Assembly (NCBI RefSeq): GCF_017307055.1
Contig: NZ_JAFLEQ010000015.1
Coordinates: 45,661-85,755 of the forward strand
From: Corynebacterium mendelii
Lineage (GTDB): Bacteria; Actinomycetota; Actinomycetes; Mycobacteriales; Mycobacteriaceae
Reading direction: 5' to 3'
DNA length: 40,095 nt
Shown here: piece by piece, positions 16,205-23,511 of the stretch
Numbering within the stretch: position 1 is the stretch's first letter
How the letters are laid out: each line of letters opens with the position of its first letter
The notes under the pieces: generated by a model
Seen by the model: the letters and a program-made list of their open reading frames with translations, nothing else
Databases searched by the model: none
Told to the model about the DNA's origin: nothing
Program-made: the position numbers and the translations under genes

Positions 16205-16578
16205 CGTCGCACCAACCTTTCGTGTCGTGGGATTGCCCGGGGATTCCCGCCGGGGTGTGTGTTCCCCGCCCCCTTGGTGGGACGGCGGTTACAACGTTCC
16301 ACCAGACTAACAAAATGCCGCCGGTTCACGACCGGTCGGTCAGGGTAGCCACACCCGTTGCCAACGCAGATTCTCTACCTCCACGGCTGCCCCGCACCCG
16401 GACCCGGTGTGCGCGTTTTTCCGGGCCGGGGTGGTGTTTGCAGGTGTTTTTTCACAGCCGCCGGGACTGATCCGGGCTGCAGCCGGGATACCACCTGGGC
16501 TGCCGGGCGGGTGCCATCGCGGTTACACCCGCCCGGCCGGGGCGATCCTGACCGGTATCGACAGCCGCCGGTTTTTTC
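16205..16578. other. Intergenic region, no gene seen
   Basis: This 374-bp stretch lies between the 441-aa gene and the ybjN pair. It should hold the terminator of the former (hairpin at 16502-16537) and the promoter of the latter. Minus-strand text around 16310 (TTTTGTTAGTCT) is the most AT-rich and could contain the -10. I see no convincing small gene. Confidence 0.5.
16502..16537 (-). terminator. Hairpin after the 441-aa gene
   Basis: Perfect 12-bp stem GCCGGGCGGGTG / CACCCGCCCGGC with a 12-nt loop, 42 nt past the stop. No U-tract follows, so it would be a tail-less actinobacterial terminator. Confidence 0.5.
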
Positions 16579-17904
16579 TTAGCTGATGGCGCGTTTGAGG
16601 CGATCGACGGTGGCGGCGAAAAACTCGTCGCGTTCTTTCTGGCTTGCCGGATGCCACCTGTCGGAGATACCGAAGGTCCGGCGCTCGAACAGGGTGTTGG
16701 CCGCGGTGCGGCGGCGGAAGGTCTGCCGGTCAGTGACACTGGCCCTGACCCGGTAGCCGTCATCGTCGAGGCTGATGGACAGCGCCTTGTCCAGATACCA
16801 CGGCAGCAGCATCCCGTAGGGGCAGTCCACACCGTCGGCAACCAGCAGCGGCCGCCAGCGCCTGATCAGCTGCCAGACTTCCTCGATCATCTGTCCGGGC
16901 GGGACGATGAACTGCTGGGCAAACAGGATGCAGCCCAAGTCGTCTGTCTCGGCGGTGCCGTTGTTGACCCTTGCGATGGCGGTGGAGACATCCAGCAGCG
17001 CCTGATCATCCACCCCGGAGACATCGACGACGGGATAGCCGAGAACCTTCACCGCATTCGGTTCCGTGGCCCGGATGTCCAGTTCGCTGTCCAGCAGGTC
17101 GGGAGTTGCCACTGAGCGGGCGAACTCGCCGCCCAGATCGATGGGCACGGTCAAAGGCGTACCCTCATCAGCCGGATCATCCCAGGTATCGCACAGCATC
17201 CAGTGATCGGCGTCGATGGCCGCGGTGTCGAGGAAGCAGAGCTTGAGCCTGATCGGTCTTCCGGTGAACCAGTCATTGAGTTTTTCCGCCAGGGTCACTC
17301 CCCGCCACAGTGCCGCGGTCAGATCAATGTCGAGCCTGTCGAATAAGACCACCCCCTGTTCCATCCGGGCCAGCAGTTTGGTGGCCTCGGTGTCATCGGC
17401 GGTGCCGAAGACCGGGTCATGGTCGCCGGAGAAGTCAAGGTTGTGGCGGGCGCCTGCCGCCAGGGCGGTTTCAATGGTCATCGCCGCCCAGTCAAGCCCA
17501 CCGGTCAGCCCGGAGAAAAATTCCGGTGTTCCTTCCGCGGCGAACGGCATCCCGGTCAGCGGATGCTCCAGCTGCAGCTCGGTGCCGTTGCAGGTGACCG
17601 CCACTTCGGTGGTGTCCGGATCATTGAGGGCCGCACCAGCAATGCCTTCGCAGCGGTAGCTGTCCCACCGGCTCCCGTCGTGGGAGGGAACGGTGATGGT
17701 GACCGCGGTGATGGCATCGCCGTCAGAGTCGACGGTGACAGCCTCCGGGCCGACCGGGCTGGGGGCCGGGGCGCACCAGGTGTCGCCGTAGATGTTGTCC
17801 AGTGCCCGTGTCAGCCGTGGGTCACACTGCGCGGACCCAAAGGCGGTGTGTCCAACGCCCAACTGCGGGACGGGGGTGTGGGAGGACTGGTGGGAGGTGG
17901 TCAT
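16579..17904 (-). CDS. Hypothetical protein, 441 aa, Hsp90-block member
   Basis: I do not recognise the family. It is acidic, with a mixed alpha/beta appearance, several Trp and Cys residues (WCAP, YRCEG, VTCNG, DHWMLCDTW) and no signal peptide, membrane span or repeat. The C-terminal third is best organised: VKVLGYPVVDVSGVD, then EEVWQLIRRWRPLLVADG, then CPYGMLLPWYLDKALS, ending in a basic helix (ATVDRLKRAIS). ATG 17904 is chosen: the open frame to 17988 adds residues from spacer, and the text before this ATG (AAAGTTGGTTTCACC) resembles that before the first ybjN gene. It lies between the small Cys/His gene and the ybjN pair, all on the minus strand. Confidence 0.65.
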   Translation of the reverse strand: MTTSHQSSHTPVPQLGVGHTAFGSAQCDPRLTRALDNIYGDTWCAPAPSPVGPEAVTVDSDGDAITAVTITVPSHDGSRWDSYRCEGIAGAALNDPDTTEVAVTCNGTELQLEHPLTGMPFAAEGTPEFFSGLTGGLDWAAMTIETALAAGARHNLDFSGDHDPVFGTADDTEATKLLARMEQGVVLFDRLDIDLTAALWRGVTLAEKLNDWFTGRPIRLKLCFLDTAAIDADHWMLCDTWDDPADEGTPLTVPIDLGGEFARSVATPDLLDSELDIRATEPNAVKVLGYPVVDVSGVDDQALLDVSTAIARVNNGTAETDDLGCILFAQQFIVPPGQMIEEVWQLIRRWRPLLVADGVDCPYGMLLPWYLDKALSISLDDDGYRVRASVTDRQTFRRRTAANTLFERRTFGISDRWHPASQKERDEFFAATVDRLKRAIS

Positions 17905-18030
17905 GGTGGTGAAACCAACTTTCTGTGCCGAGATGTTGCGGTCGGTGACCGCGGGTGGACAAAGGATGAATGTTTGAGCTAACCGCACCTGGTGTGTTTG
18001 CCGGGCAGGCCGCCGGGAAGCGGTGGTGCT

Positions 18031-18405
18031 TTACCGGTTGATGCCGGTGATTTCCCGGCGGGCCGGGGCCGGCGGGACGTGGTAGGTGGTGGCGTCCACA
18101 GTCACCGAATCGACCAGATGGTTGAAGCTTTGACCGGTCGCGGGGGCTTCCACGTCGAGAATCCGGGCCACTTCCACGGCGAAATGGTTGTTGCAGTAAA
18201 AGTTCGCTTCATGGGTGTGGTAGCTGTCGGATGCCGTTCCCGTGTAATGCCGCCGCACCAGCTGGTTGATGGCCGGTTCGGTGCACACCCCTTCCCCGTA
18301 GTCGCAGTGCGGCCGCCCGCCTCTGCCGTCATCGGGCATCTCGATCGGCGGAAACAGATCGCTGTCGGCGATGTCCGGGATGGTTGTTGTCTTGTCTGTC
18401 ACCAT
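18031..18405 (-). CDS. Small Cys/His-rich protein, possible zinc binder
   Basis: 124-aa protein of unknown family. It contains C-x6-C (CDYGEGVC) and later YCNNH, a C-x2-H pair, with HTHEAN between them. This C-x6-C...C-x2-H arrangement suggests a zinc ribbon or treble-clef-like site. The N-terminus (about 30 residues) is acidic and probably disordered; the C-terminus is a short helix plus strands. ATG 18405 is supported by a near-perfect ribosome-binding site AAGGAG 8 nt upstream; the open frame further upstream is non-coding spacer. It is the first gene of the minus-strand Hsp90 block, 126 bp before the 441-aa gene. Function unknown. Confidence 0.6.
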   Translation of the reverse strand: MVTDKTTTIPDIADSDLFPPIEMPDDGRGGRPHCDYGEGVCTEPAINQLVRRHYTGTASDSYHTHEANFYCNNHFAVEVARILDVEAPATGQSFNHLVDSVTVDATTYHVPPAPARREITGINR

Positions 18406-18692
18406 TGGTGAACTCCTTGTCAATCGTGGTGGGTGTGGCACAGGCGCTGTTGCCAAGATCGCCTTTTTGTGAAAAGAAGCTGTTCTGTTGGTCCCCTGTG
18501 CACCGTGACACCGCACCGGATGGAAAAAACCGGTCTGCCGGCCGGGAACCGATACCTCTCCCGGGGATGGGCACCCAGCCGTTTGCCGACTGGATGCCGG
18601 GGAGGGGAAAAGTTTGTTTCACCAACCGACAAACAACACAATAAAAATCCGCTCCGAGATTGGGTTCGCGCAGGCCACAAGGCAAAAAAATT

Positions 18693-18712
18693 ACCAGACC
18701 GCTTGGTCTGGT
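18693..18712. promoter_or_regulatory. Operator-like palindrome
   Basis: ACCAGACC-GCTT-GGTCTGGT is a perfect 8-bp inverted repeat with a 4-nt centre. Its core AGAC-N6-GTCT has the spacing of TetR-family operators and resembles the McbR site TAGAC-N6-GTCTA of C. glutamicum, with C/G in place of the outer T/A. On the minus strand it lies just upstream of a TAATTTTTTT tract, about 290 nt before the small Cys/His gene. Confidence 0.45.
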
Positions 18713-18850
18713 TGACGTTCTGCAAAATGGCTTGTCACAGCCGGTTTTTTCTACCTCCGACGCACCCGCACGACACGACGGTTGGGAGTGGTTTGCCGGG
18801 GTGGAAAAACAACCACCCGCCGGTGGCACACCACAGTCCCCGTGACACAC

Positions 18851-18901
18851 CTACACCCCCTGTCTTTTTCCCGGTAACGGGGACAAAGACAGGGGGTGTA
18901 G
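18851..18901 (-). terminator. Long hairpin after ptsG
   Basis: Perfect 17-bp inverted repeat (CTACACCCCCTGTCTTT and its complement) with a 17-nt loop that itself contains CCCG...CGGG. It lies 72 nt past the ptsG stop. There is no U-tract. A tail-less terminator is the simplest reading. Confidence 0.5.
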
Positions 18902-18973
18902 ACAGGTTATTCGTGCCGTGCCCCGCGCCGCGGTGAGGCGGTGCGGGAAAAGCGGCGGGACTGCCGTCGCCGG

Positions 18974-21034
18974 CTAGCTGGTGGCGGGTTTGGCGGTGAT
19001 CTTGATCAGCTCATCGCCGATCTGGACCTCTGCCCCGGCCACCGGTTCCACCGAGGCGAATTTGCGGGTGTTGGTCACAAGCACCGGGGTGATCACGGGC
19101 TTTCCGGCTGCCTCAATGGCGGCACGGTCAAAGCTCATGAGGGGATCCCCCGCGCTGACGCGGTCTTTTTGGGCCACGTGGCTGGTAAAGCCCTGGCCTT
19201 TCAGCTCCACGGTATCCAGGCCCACATGGACCAGCAGTTCAATGCCGTTGTCCAGGCGCAGGGCCACGGCGTGATCCTGTTTGACGATCACGACACCGTC
19301 ACCGGGGGCGTAGATGGTGTCACCGGTGGGGTCAATGGCCAGGCCGTGGCCCAGCTTGCCGCCGGCAAACACCGGATCCGGCACCTGGTCCAAGCTCACG
19401 ACACGACCGGCCAGCGGGGCCTCGAGGAGGGTGACGGCATTGGCCTGCAGTGCGGTTTTGACCGGCTTTTCTTTCACAGCCACTCCACCACCGGCAGCCG
19501 GTGCAGCAGCTGCAGCCGGTGCGGCCGGTTCAATGGGGCTGTCGCCGCGGGCGGCTGCCAGCTTGGCCTGGTGTTCTTTTTCGTATTCGGCGGCATCCAG
19601 ACGGGCCTGCTCACGCTCTTCTTTGGTGCGGTAGTCGAAGAAGATGACCAGGAACATTGAGGTGAAGAAGGCGGCGGCGATACCGATGATGTAGACCGCA
19701 GCCGGTTTGAAGGCGATGATCGTCAGCAGCGAGGTGAACACGAACGCCTGGGTTGTCACCGCTTCGGAGCCGAAAGCGTAAGGCAGCAGACCCATGACCA
19801 GACCGCCGACGAAACAGCCCGGCAGCAGGCGCAGGTAGGACTTCCGGTAGCGCAGCAGCACACCGTAGAGCGACGGCTCGGAGATACCACCCAGAAGACC
19901 GGCCATCATGCCGCCGAGGGAAATCTGGCGGACCTGGCGGTCCTTGTCACGCAGGGCCACAATGAAGCAGCCGGTAATCGTGCCGAAGCAGGCGAAGTTC
20001 CAGGCACCCATGGGGCCCTGGATGAAGTCGTAGCCCAGGGTGGCGATGTTCTGGATCATGATCGCGTTCAGCGGCCAGTGCAGGCCCAGCGGAACCAGGA
20101 AGGGGTAGAGCAGCGGGATGATGATCGCCAGCACAATCGGGCTGAATTCGTTGACCGAGTGCAACAGACCGGAGATTCCGTCGCCCACACCGATACCGAA
20201 GGGACCGAGCAGGAAAGCGGTGGCCGGAATCATGATCAGCAGGGAGAAGAACGGGACGAACACCATCTGGACGGAACCGGGGATGAGTTTTTTCAGGCCC
20301 TTTTCCACCCAGAACAGGCCGATGGCCGCAATCAGCGGCGGGAAGACCTGTCCGGCGTAGTCGTTGAGCACCATCGGCAGGCCGAAAACGGAGACGGTCT
20401 GACCTTTTTCTCCCATGGCAATGAAGTCGGGTGTCATCAGGGCCGCCGGAATGGCGGCACCCACCCACTCGTTGGCACCCAGTTTCCTGGCCGCACAGGC
20501 ACCGACCATGATCGGCAGGAAGTAGAAGACCGACTTCCACATCGCCATCATGAACAGAACCCAGGCCGGCTGTTCGGCGGCCGGGGCACGGAACTCGATG
20601 ACGTTGAAGGTGTCCAACAGCACCATCAGGGTGATGATCAAAGATGCGCCGAGCAGCGCCCACAGGATCGGCCGGAAGGTGTCGGAGAGAAACTCAAACG
20701 AGTAGTCGATCCAGCCGTATTTGCCGCGCACCCCGCCGTACTGCTTTTTGCCCTGGGCCGCACGGGAATCGGCGTCACCCATACCGGGCAGCTCTTTCAG
20801 GGCTTTGTAGTAGTCGGCGACGCCGCCGCCCATGATCACCTGCATGCCGGTCTGTCCCTGCGGGACAACACCCAGCGTGGCGGGAATCTTGTCGAGCCCG
20901 TCGACATCGGCTTGTGATTGGTCGGCGAGCTGGAAGCGCAGCCGGGTGGCGCAGTGGGTCAATGAGGTGACATTGTCCGCACCACCGATTTTTTCGAGGA
21001 TGTGTTCTGCAGTCGTCTGTACAGATGACGCCAT
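18974..21034 (-). CDS. ptsG: PTS glucose-specific enzyme EIIBCA
   Basis: 686-aa membrane permease that takes up and phosphorylates glucose using phosphate from PEP via EI and HPr. Domain order B-C-A: EIIB at about 1-90 with phospho-Cys C28 (SLTHCATRLRF); EIIC about 110-470 with many membrane spans and the sugar-site motif GGISEPSLYG; an Ala/Pro-rich linker; and EIIA with paired histidines H588 and H603 (DHAVALRLDNG, HVGLDTVEL). The segment KYGWIDYSFEFLSDTFRPIL is nearly that of C. glutamicum PtsG, so glucose is favoured over beta-glucosides or sucrose. AAAGGG lies upstream of ATG 21034. A GlxR-like site lies about 160 bp upstream. It stands alone between the Hsp90 block and a region holding a decayed gene. 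Confidence 0.95.
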   Translation of the reverse strand: MASSVQTTAEHILEKIGGADNVTSLTHCATRLRFQLADQSQADVDGLDKIPATLGVVPQGQTGMQVIMGGGVADYYKALKELPGMGDADSRAAQGKKQYGGVRGKYGWIDYSFEFLSDTFRPILWALLGASLIITLMVLLDTFNVIEFRAPAAEQPAWVLFMMAMWKSVFYFLPIMVGACAARKLGANEWVGAAIPAALMTPDFIAMGEKGQTVSVFGLPMVLNDYAGQVFPPLIAAIGLFWVEKGLKKLIPGSVQMVFVPFFSLLIMIPATAFLLGPFGIGVGDGISGLLHSVNEFSPIVLAIIIPLLYPFLVPLGLHWPLNAIMIQNIATLGYDFIQGPMGAWNFACFGTITGCFIVALRDKDRQVRQISLGGMMAGLLGGISEPSLYGVLLRYRKSYLRLLPGCFVGGLVMGLLPYAFGSEAVTTQAFVFTSLLTIIAFKPAAVYIIGIAAAFFTSMFLVIFFDYRTKEEREQARLDAAEYEKEHQAKLAAARGDSPIEPAAPAAAAAPAAGGGVAVKEKPVKTALQANAVTLLEAPLAGRVVSLDQVPDPVFAGGKLGHGLAIDPTGDTIYAPGDGVVIVKQDHAVALRLDNGIELLVHVGLDTVELKGQGFTSHVAQKDRVSAGDPLMSFDRAAIEAAGKPVITPVLVTNTRKFASVEPVAGAEVQIGDELIKITAKPATS

Positions 21035-21194
21035 GGGGTCCCTTTCTTGCCAGGACTGGTGCGGCCACCGGAGATGGTGCCCGCCGGGTTTTCATACCCG
21101 GATGGCACCGCTTCACGGCGGCTGCCGTGGACATACGCCAGGCTTTGGGCCACCCCGGAAAAAACTCCGGTGATGGAACAATCATTGCCTTACG

Positions 21195-21210
21195 TGTGGG
21201 TTACTTCACA
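21195..21210. promoter_or_regulatory. GlxR (CRP-type) binding site upstream of ptsG
   Basis: TGTGG-GTTACT-TCACA matches the GlxR consensus TGTGA-N6-TCACA at 9 of 10 defined bases. It is 161-176 bp upstream of the ptsG start codon. GlxR is the cAMP-responsive global regulator of corynebacterial carbon metabolism and is known to act at ptsG in C. glutamicum. Confidence 0.6.
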
Positions 21211-21223
21211 GACCGGCCGGCTG

Positions 21224-21248
21224 AAAACGGAAAACAAATGTCCGTTTT
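21224..21248. repeat. Inverted repeat in the ptsG upstream region
   Basis: AAAACGGA and TCCGTTTT form a perfect 8-bp inverted repeat around a 9-nt AT-rich centre. It is 14 bp from the GlxR-like site. It could be an operator (for example for a DeoR-type sugar regulator) or a leader hairpin. Confidence 0.45.
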
Positions 21249-21368
21249 TATCCGGGTCACACCACACCCGTCGCCCTTCGTGCACAGCGGGCGACCGGCG
21301 TCGGCCACAACTGCGGGCGGGGCGCGATACTGCGCCCACACCCATCAAGCAGCCGGTCTTTTGCGCAA

Positions 21369-21396
21369 ATCATACGCCCAATAAAGGATTTATCAA
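21369..21396 (-). promoter_or_regulatory. Probable ptsG promoter
   Basis: On the minus strand TTGATA (21396-21391), a 16-bp spacer and TATGAT (21374-21369) make a near-consensus sigma-A promoter. It would give ptsG a leader of about 330 nt that contains the inverted repeat and the GlxR-like site. Confidence 0.5.
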
Positions 21397-22077
21397 ACAA
21401 GCAGCAAAAAGCAGACAAGCTGCATATTAGCCCCATCAATGCAGTTGAAAAGGCATTTTCGCAGGATACAAGCAGGATCGGGGCTATTTCTCTCCCCTGT
21501 CGCGTACATATTATCTTTTTGGCTCTATCCCACAGGTGACGCAATTAACCGGCCCAAAGTCCCGTCCGACACCAGCCCCCGGACCCACCTTGAACCAGGT
21601 AACGATGCCCGAATAACAACGTTCACCACCCCCGGGGGTGGTTTTTCGCAGAACCGTAAGCATGAGGAAAGCGGCATTCAATCACTTTTCGATCACCGCA
21701 CATTCAGCCCGGGACCACCCCCTGCCCCACCACCGGCACTGCCCTGTCAGGTACAGCAGACAAAAATATGCCCCAACCTTATGAGATAAGTCACTTTTCA
21801 GGTTTTATACATGCTCGCCACACACATACCACCACTGTGACCGGGCTTACCTCTGACTACGTTTCCCGCTCCGCTGGGGTTGCAGCCACTGCTTGCCGCC
21901 TGCCCCGACACGGCATTTTTATCCGCTGGTGCCCTTCGGTCCACCGGGGAGCGAACCCATTGTCGACATCGTGCCGTGTCAATCATCAGCCGGGTTTTCA
22001 CCCGAGACCTGTTCACCCCTTTTCCTTTCCCGGTGACCTGTCTTTTCGCCGGCATTGTCAGGTGGAACTGGTCTCAC
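21397..22077. other. Intergenic region, no intact gene seen
   Basis: The first part is unusually AT-rich for this window (about 21400-21560). The rest holds only short or compositionally odd frames. A perfect 18-bp palindrome ACCACCCCC-GGGGGTGGT at 21625-21642 is followed by TTTTTCG on the plus strand and looks like a terminator, but no plus-strand gene precedes it. Confidence 0.5.
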
Positions 22078-22298
22078 AACAGCTGTGGTGGCACCTCTCC
22101 GCATCCGTCGACAGACGCCTCCATGGCAGGCACCCTGGGACTCGCCCCGTCAGCTACCTGCCGTGGGCGGTATCGAACTGGATCGCCATCTTCTTCACCA
22201 TGCCGTGGGGTGCCATCGGGATCGGTATCGCCTATCTGAAAACCGACCAGGCAATCAAAACCGGGCCGGTCAAAGCCTGGGAAAAAATCAACCGGCCC
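22078..22298 (+). pseudogene. Remnant of an nhaC-type Na+/H+ antiporter gene (3' end)
   Basis: Two frames together read like the C-terminus of an NhaC antiporter. One frame gives NSCGG (from 22078), then ASMAGTLGLAPS (ending about 22152). The next frame continues at about 22149 with SYLPWAVSNWIAIFFTMPWG, then AIGIGIAYLKTD. NhaC proteins typically end in a similar order: PWNxxG, A-TLG, AYLPYAxFN, then a final hydrophobic span. A one-base deletion near 22150 would explain the break, and there is an insertion-like stretch between NSCGG and MAGTLG. No upstream part of such a gene is recognisable. This is motif-level recognition only. Confidence 0.42.
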
Positions 22299-22349
22299 CT
22301 GCCGTCTTCCCCCCCGGCAACCCCTTGTCCCGCCGGGACTAGAAAACAC

Positions 22350-22385
22350 CACCACCTGCCGACCCATGATTGCCGACAGGTGGTG
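22350..22385 (+). terminator. Terminator after the antiporter remnant
   Basis: CACCACCTG / CAGGTGGTG 9-bp stem with an 18-nt loop, followed by CTTGTTATTGTGTTTTAT. It is oriented for plus-strand transcription and lies about 50 nt past the remnant, consistent with a lost plus-strand gene. Confidence 0.45.
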
Positions 22386-22540
22386 CTTGTTATTGTGTTT
22401 TATCCGGCCACGGGTTTTTCCTCCGGTGTGACCTGCCACGGTGGCGGCGGCAGGCGGGAGGGAGAAAAACACCACCGCTTGAGGGCACCGGTACCGGAGG
22501 CGTCAGTGGGGCCGGTGTTGTCGGTAATCGGTTGTCGTCG

Positions 22541-22575
22541 GCCACATACCCCCGGCCCGCGGGAGGGGGTGTGGC
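22541..22575. terminator. Hairpin after the two-domain YbjN gene
   Basis: GCCACA-TA-CCCCC pairs with GGGGGTGTGGC (11 bp with a 2-nt bulge). It is 12 nt past the YbjN stop. The T-rich flank (TGTGGTTTTGTTTTAAG) is on the plus-strand side, so it may also stop plus-strand reading. Confidence 0.45.
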
Positions 22576-22587
22576 TGTGGTTTTGTT

Positions 22588-23511
22588 TTAAGCCTCGACG
22601 CCGTCGATGTGCTGTTGTGCCAGCACCTGGTGGGCGGTGAAACAGGCTTTGCATGCCGCCGACAGGGCGAGGGCGAACTGCCCGTCGGTGTATCCGCCGC
22701 CAACCGAGACAATCGGCGAGTAGGCGATCACGCCGATTCCCCCATCGTCGTCTTCCGGCTCGGTGGCAAAGGCTGTGGTAAGCGGAATGCCGTTCAATCC
22801 ATTGGCCACAAGCAGCGCCGCGGTTTTTTCCGCCGCGGCAAATTCGATGCGCATCGGCGACTGGACGCTGATCATCCTGGGGGCGCTGACACAGTCAATG
22901 CCGATGACCACCCCGTCAACCTCGGCTTCGAAGCGGTCACTGTCGCGGTGTCTGGAATACGCCCAGCCGGACTGCTCCAGCCACTGCCGAACCCGGTCGG
23001 CCGTCAGGGGCGAAATTTTTCCTTCTGTTCCCGCACCACCCGGCTGCGGGGTTGCCGGTGCCTCAGATTCTTCGACCGGCCGCGGCAGCACCCGCCCGGC
23101 ACAGTCCCGCTGAAGCCTTTCCACGGCCGCATTGACCTCGTCGATGGCGGTGGTGATGAAATCGCGCAGCTGGTCGTGACTGAGTCCATCGGGGGCGACA
23201 GTGGAGACATGGGTGACAACCGCGCTGGATTCGGCGGCCAGTTCCACCCCAGCCACCACCGACTCGCTGTTGATGGTGTTGACGATCTCCAGCAGCCCGG
23301 GGATGTCGTCGTCGGTGTCAATGGACACCCACACGATTGCGGTGACCTCAACAAACCCGGCCGCGGCATTGACGGTGACCGACCGGGAGACGGTGTCATC
23401 GTCCCACACCAGAAGATCACCGCCCTGGTGTGCGGCAGCAATCCCCAGGGTGTCAAGTACCGTGTGACAGCGGTCAAGGGTGACGGCGGGAATCGTGGTC
23501 ATGGGCGTCAT
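22588..23511 (-). CDS. Protein with two YbjN-type domains
   Basis: 307-aa protein with two YbjN-like halves joined by a Pro/Glu/Gly linker (EESEAPATPQPGGAGTEGK). Each half has helix, beta-sheet, helix, strands, helix. First half: LDRCHTVLDTLGIAA, GDLLVWDDD, EIVNTINSES, then DQLRDFITTAIDEVNAAVER. Second half: ADRVRQWLEQSGWAYSRHRD, then IGIDCVSAPR, AALLVANGLN and FALALSAACKACFTAHQVL. ATG 23511 has GAGG 9 nt upstream; ATG 23520 is possible but sits right against that site. It shares its domain type with the ybjN pair at 15.3-16.2 kb, on the other side of ptsG. Function unknown. Confidence 0.72.
   Translation of the reverse strand: MTPMTTIPAVTLDRCHTVLDTLGIAAAHQGGDLLVWDDDTVSRSVTVNAAAGFVEVTAIVWVSIDTDDDIPGLLEIVNTINSESVVAGVELAAESSAVVTHVSTVAPDGLSHDQLRDFITTAIDEVNAAVERLQRDCAGRVLPRPVEESEAPATPQPGGAGTEGKISPLTADRVRQWLEQSGWAYSRHRDSDRFEAEVDGVVIGIDCVSAPRMISVQSPMRIEFAAAEKTAALLVANGLNGIPLTTAFATEPEDDDGGIGVIAYSPIVSVGGGYTDGQFALALSAACKACFTAHQVLAQQHIDGVEA

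Larger units (their letters stand above)
18406..18973. other. Intergenic region with operator-like and hairpin structures
   Basis: This 568-bp stretch lies between the small Cys/His gene and ptsG, both on the minus strand. Short plus-strand frames here have no ribosome-binding site and no family resemblance. The region holds a TetR-type palindrome (18693-18712), an AT-rich tract (about 18605-18695) likely to carry the promoter of the Hsp90-block genes, a GTTTGT...ACAAAC inverted repeat near 18610, and a long hairpin (18851-18901). Confidence 0.55.

Noticed and set aside
21257..21544. 95-aa minus-strand frame upstream of ptsG
   Set aside because: It overlaps the predicted ptsG promoter and inverted repeat. 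Its composition is not protein-like and there is no ribosome-binding site.
21768..22640. 290-aa plus-strand open frame as an intact gene
   Set aside because: Only its middle resembles a protein family, and the match continues upstream in a different frame, so a remnant fits better than an intact gene. Its end overlaps the YbjN gene.
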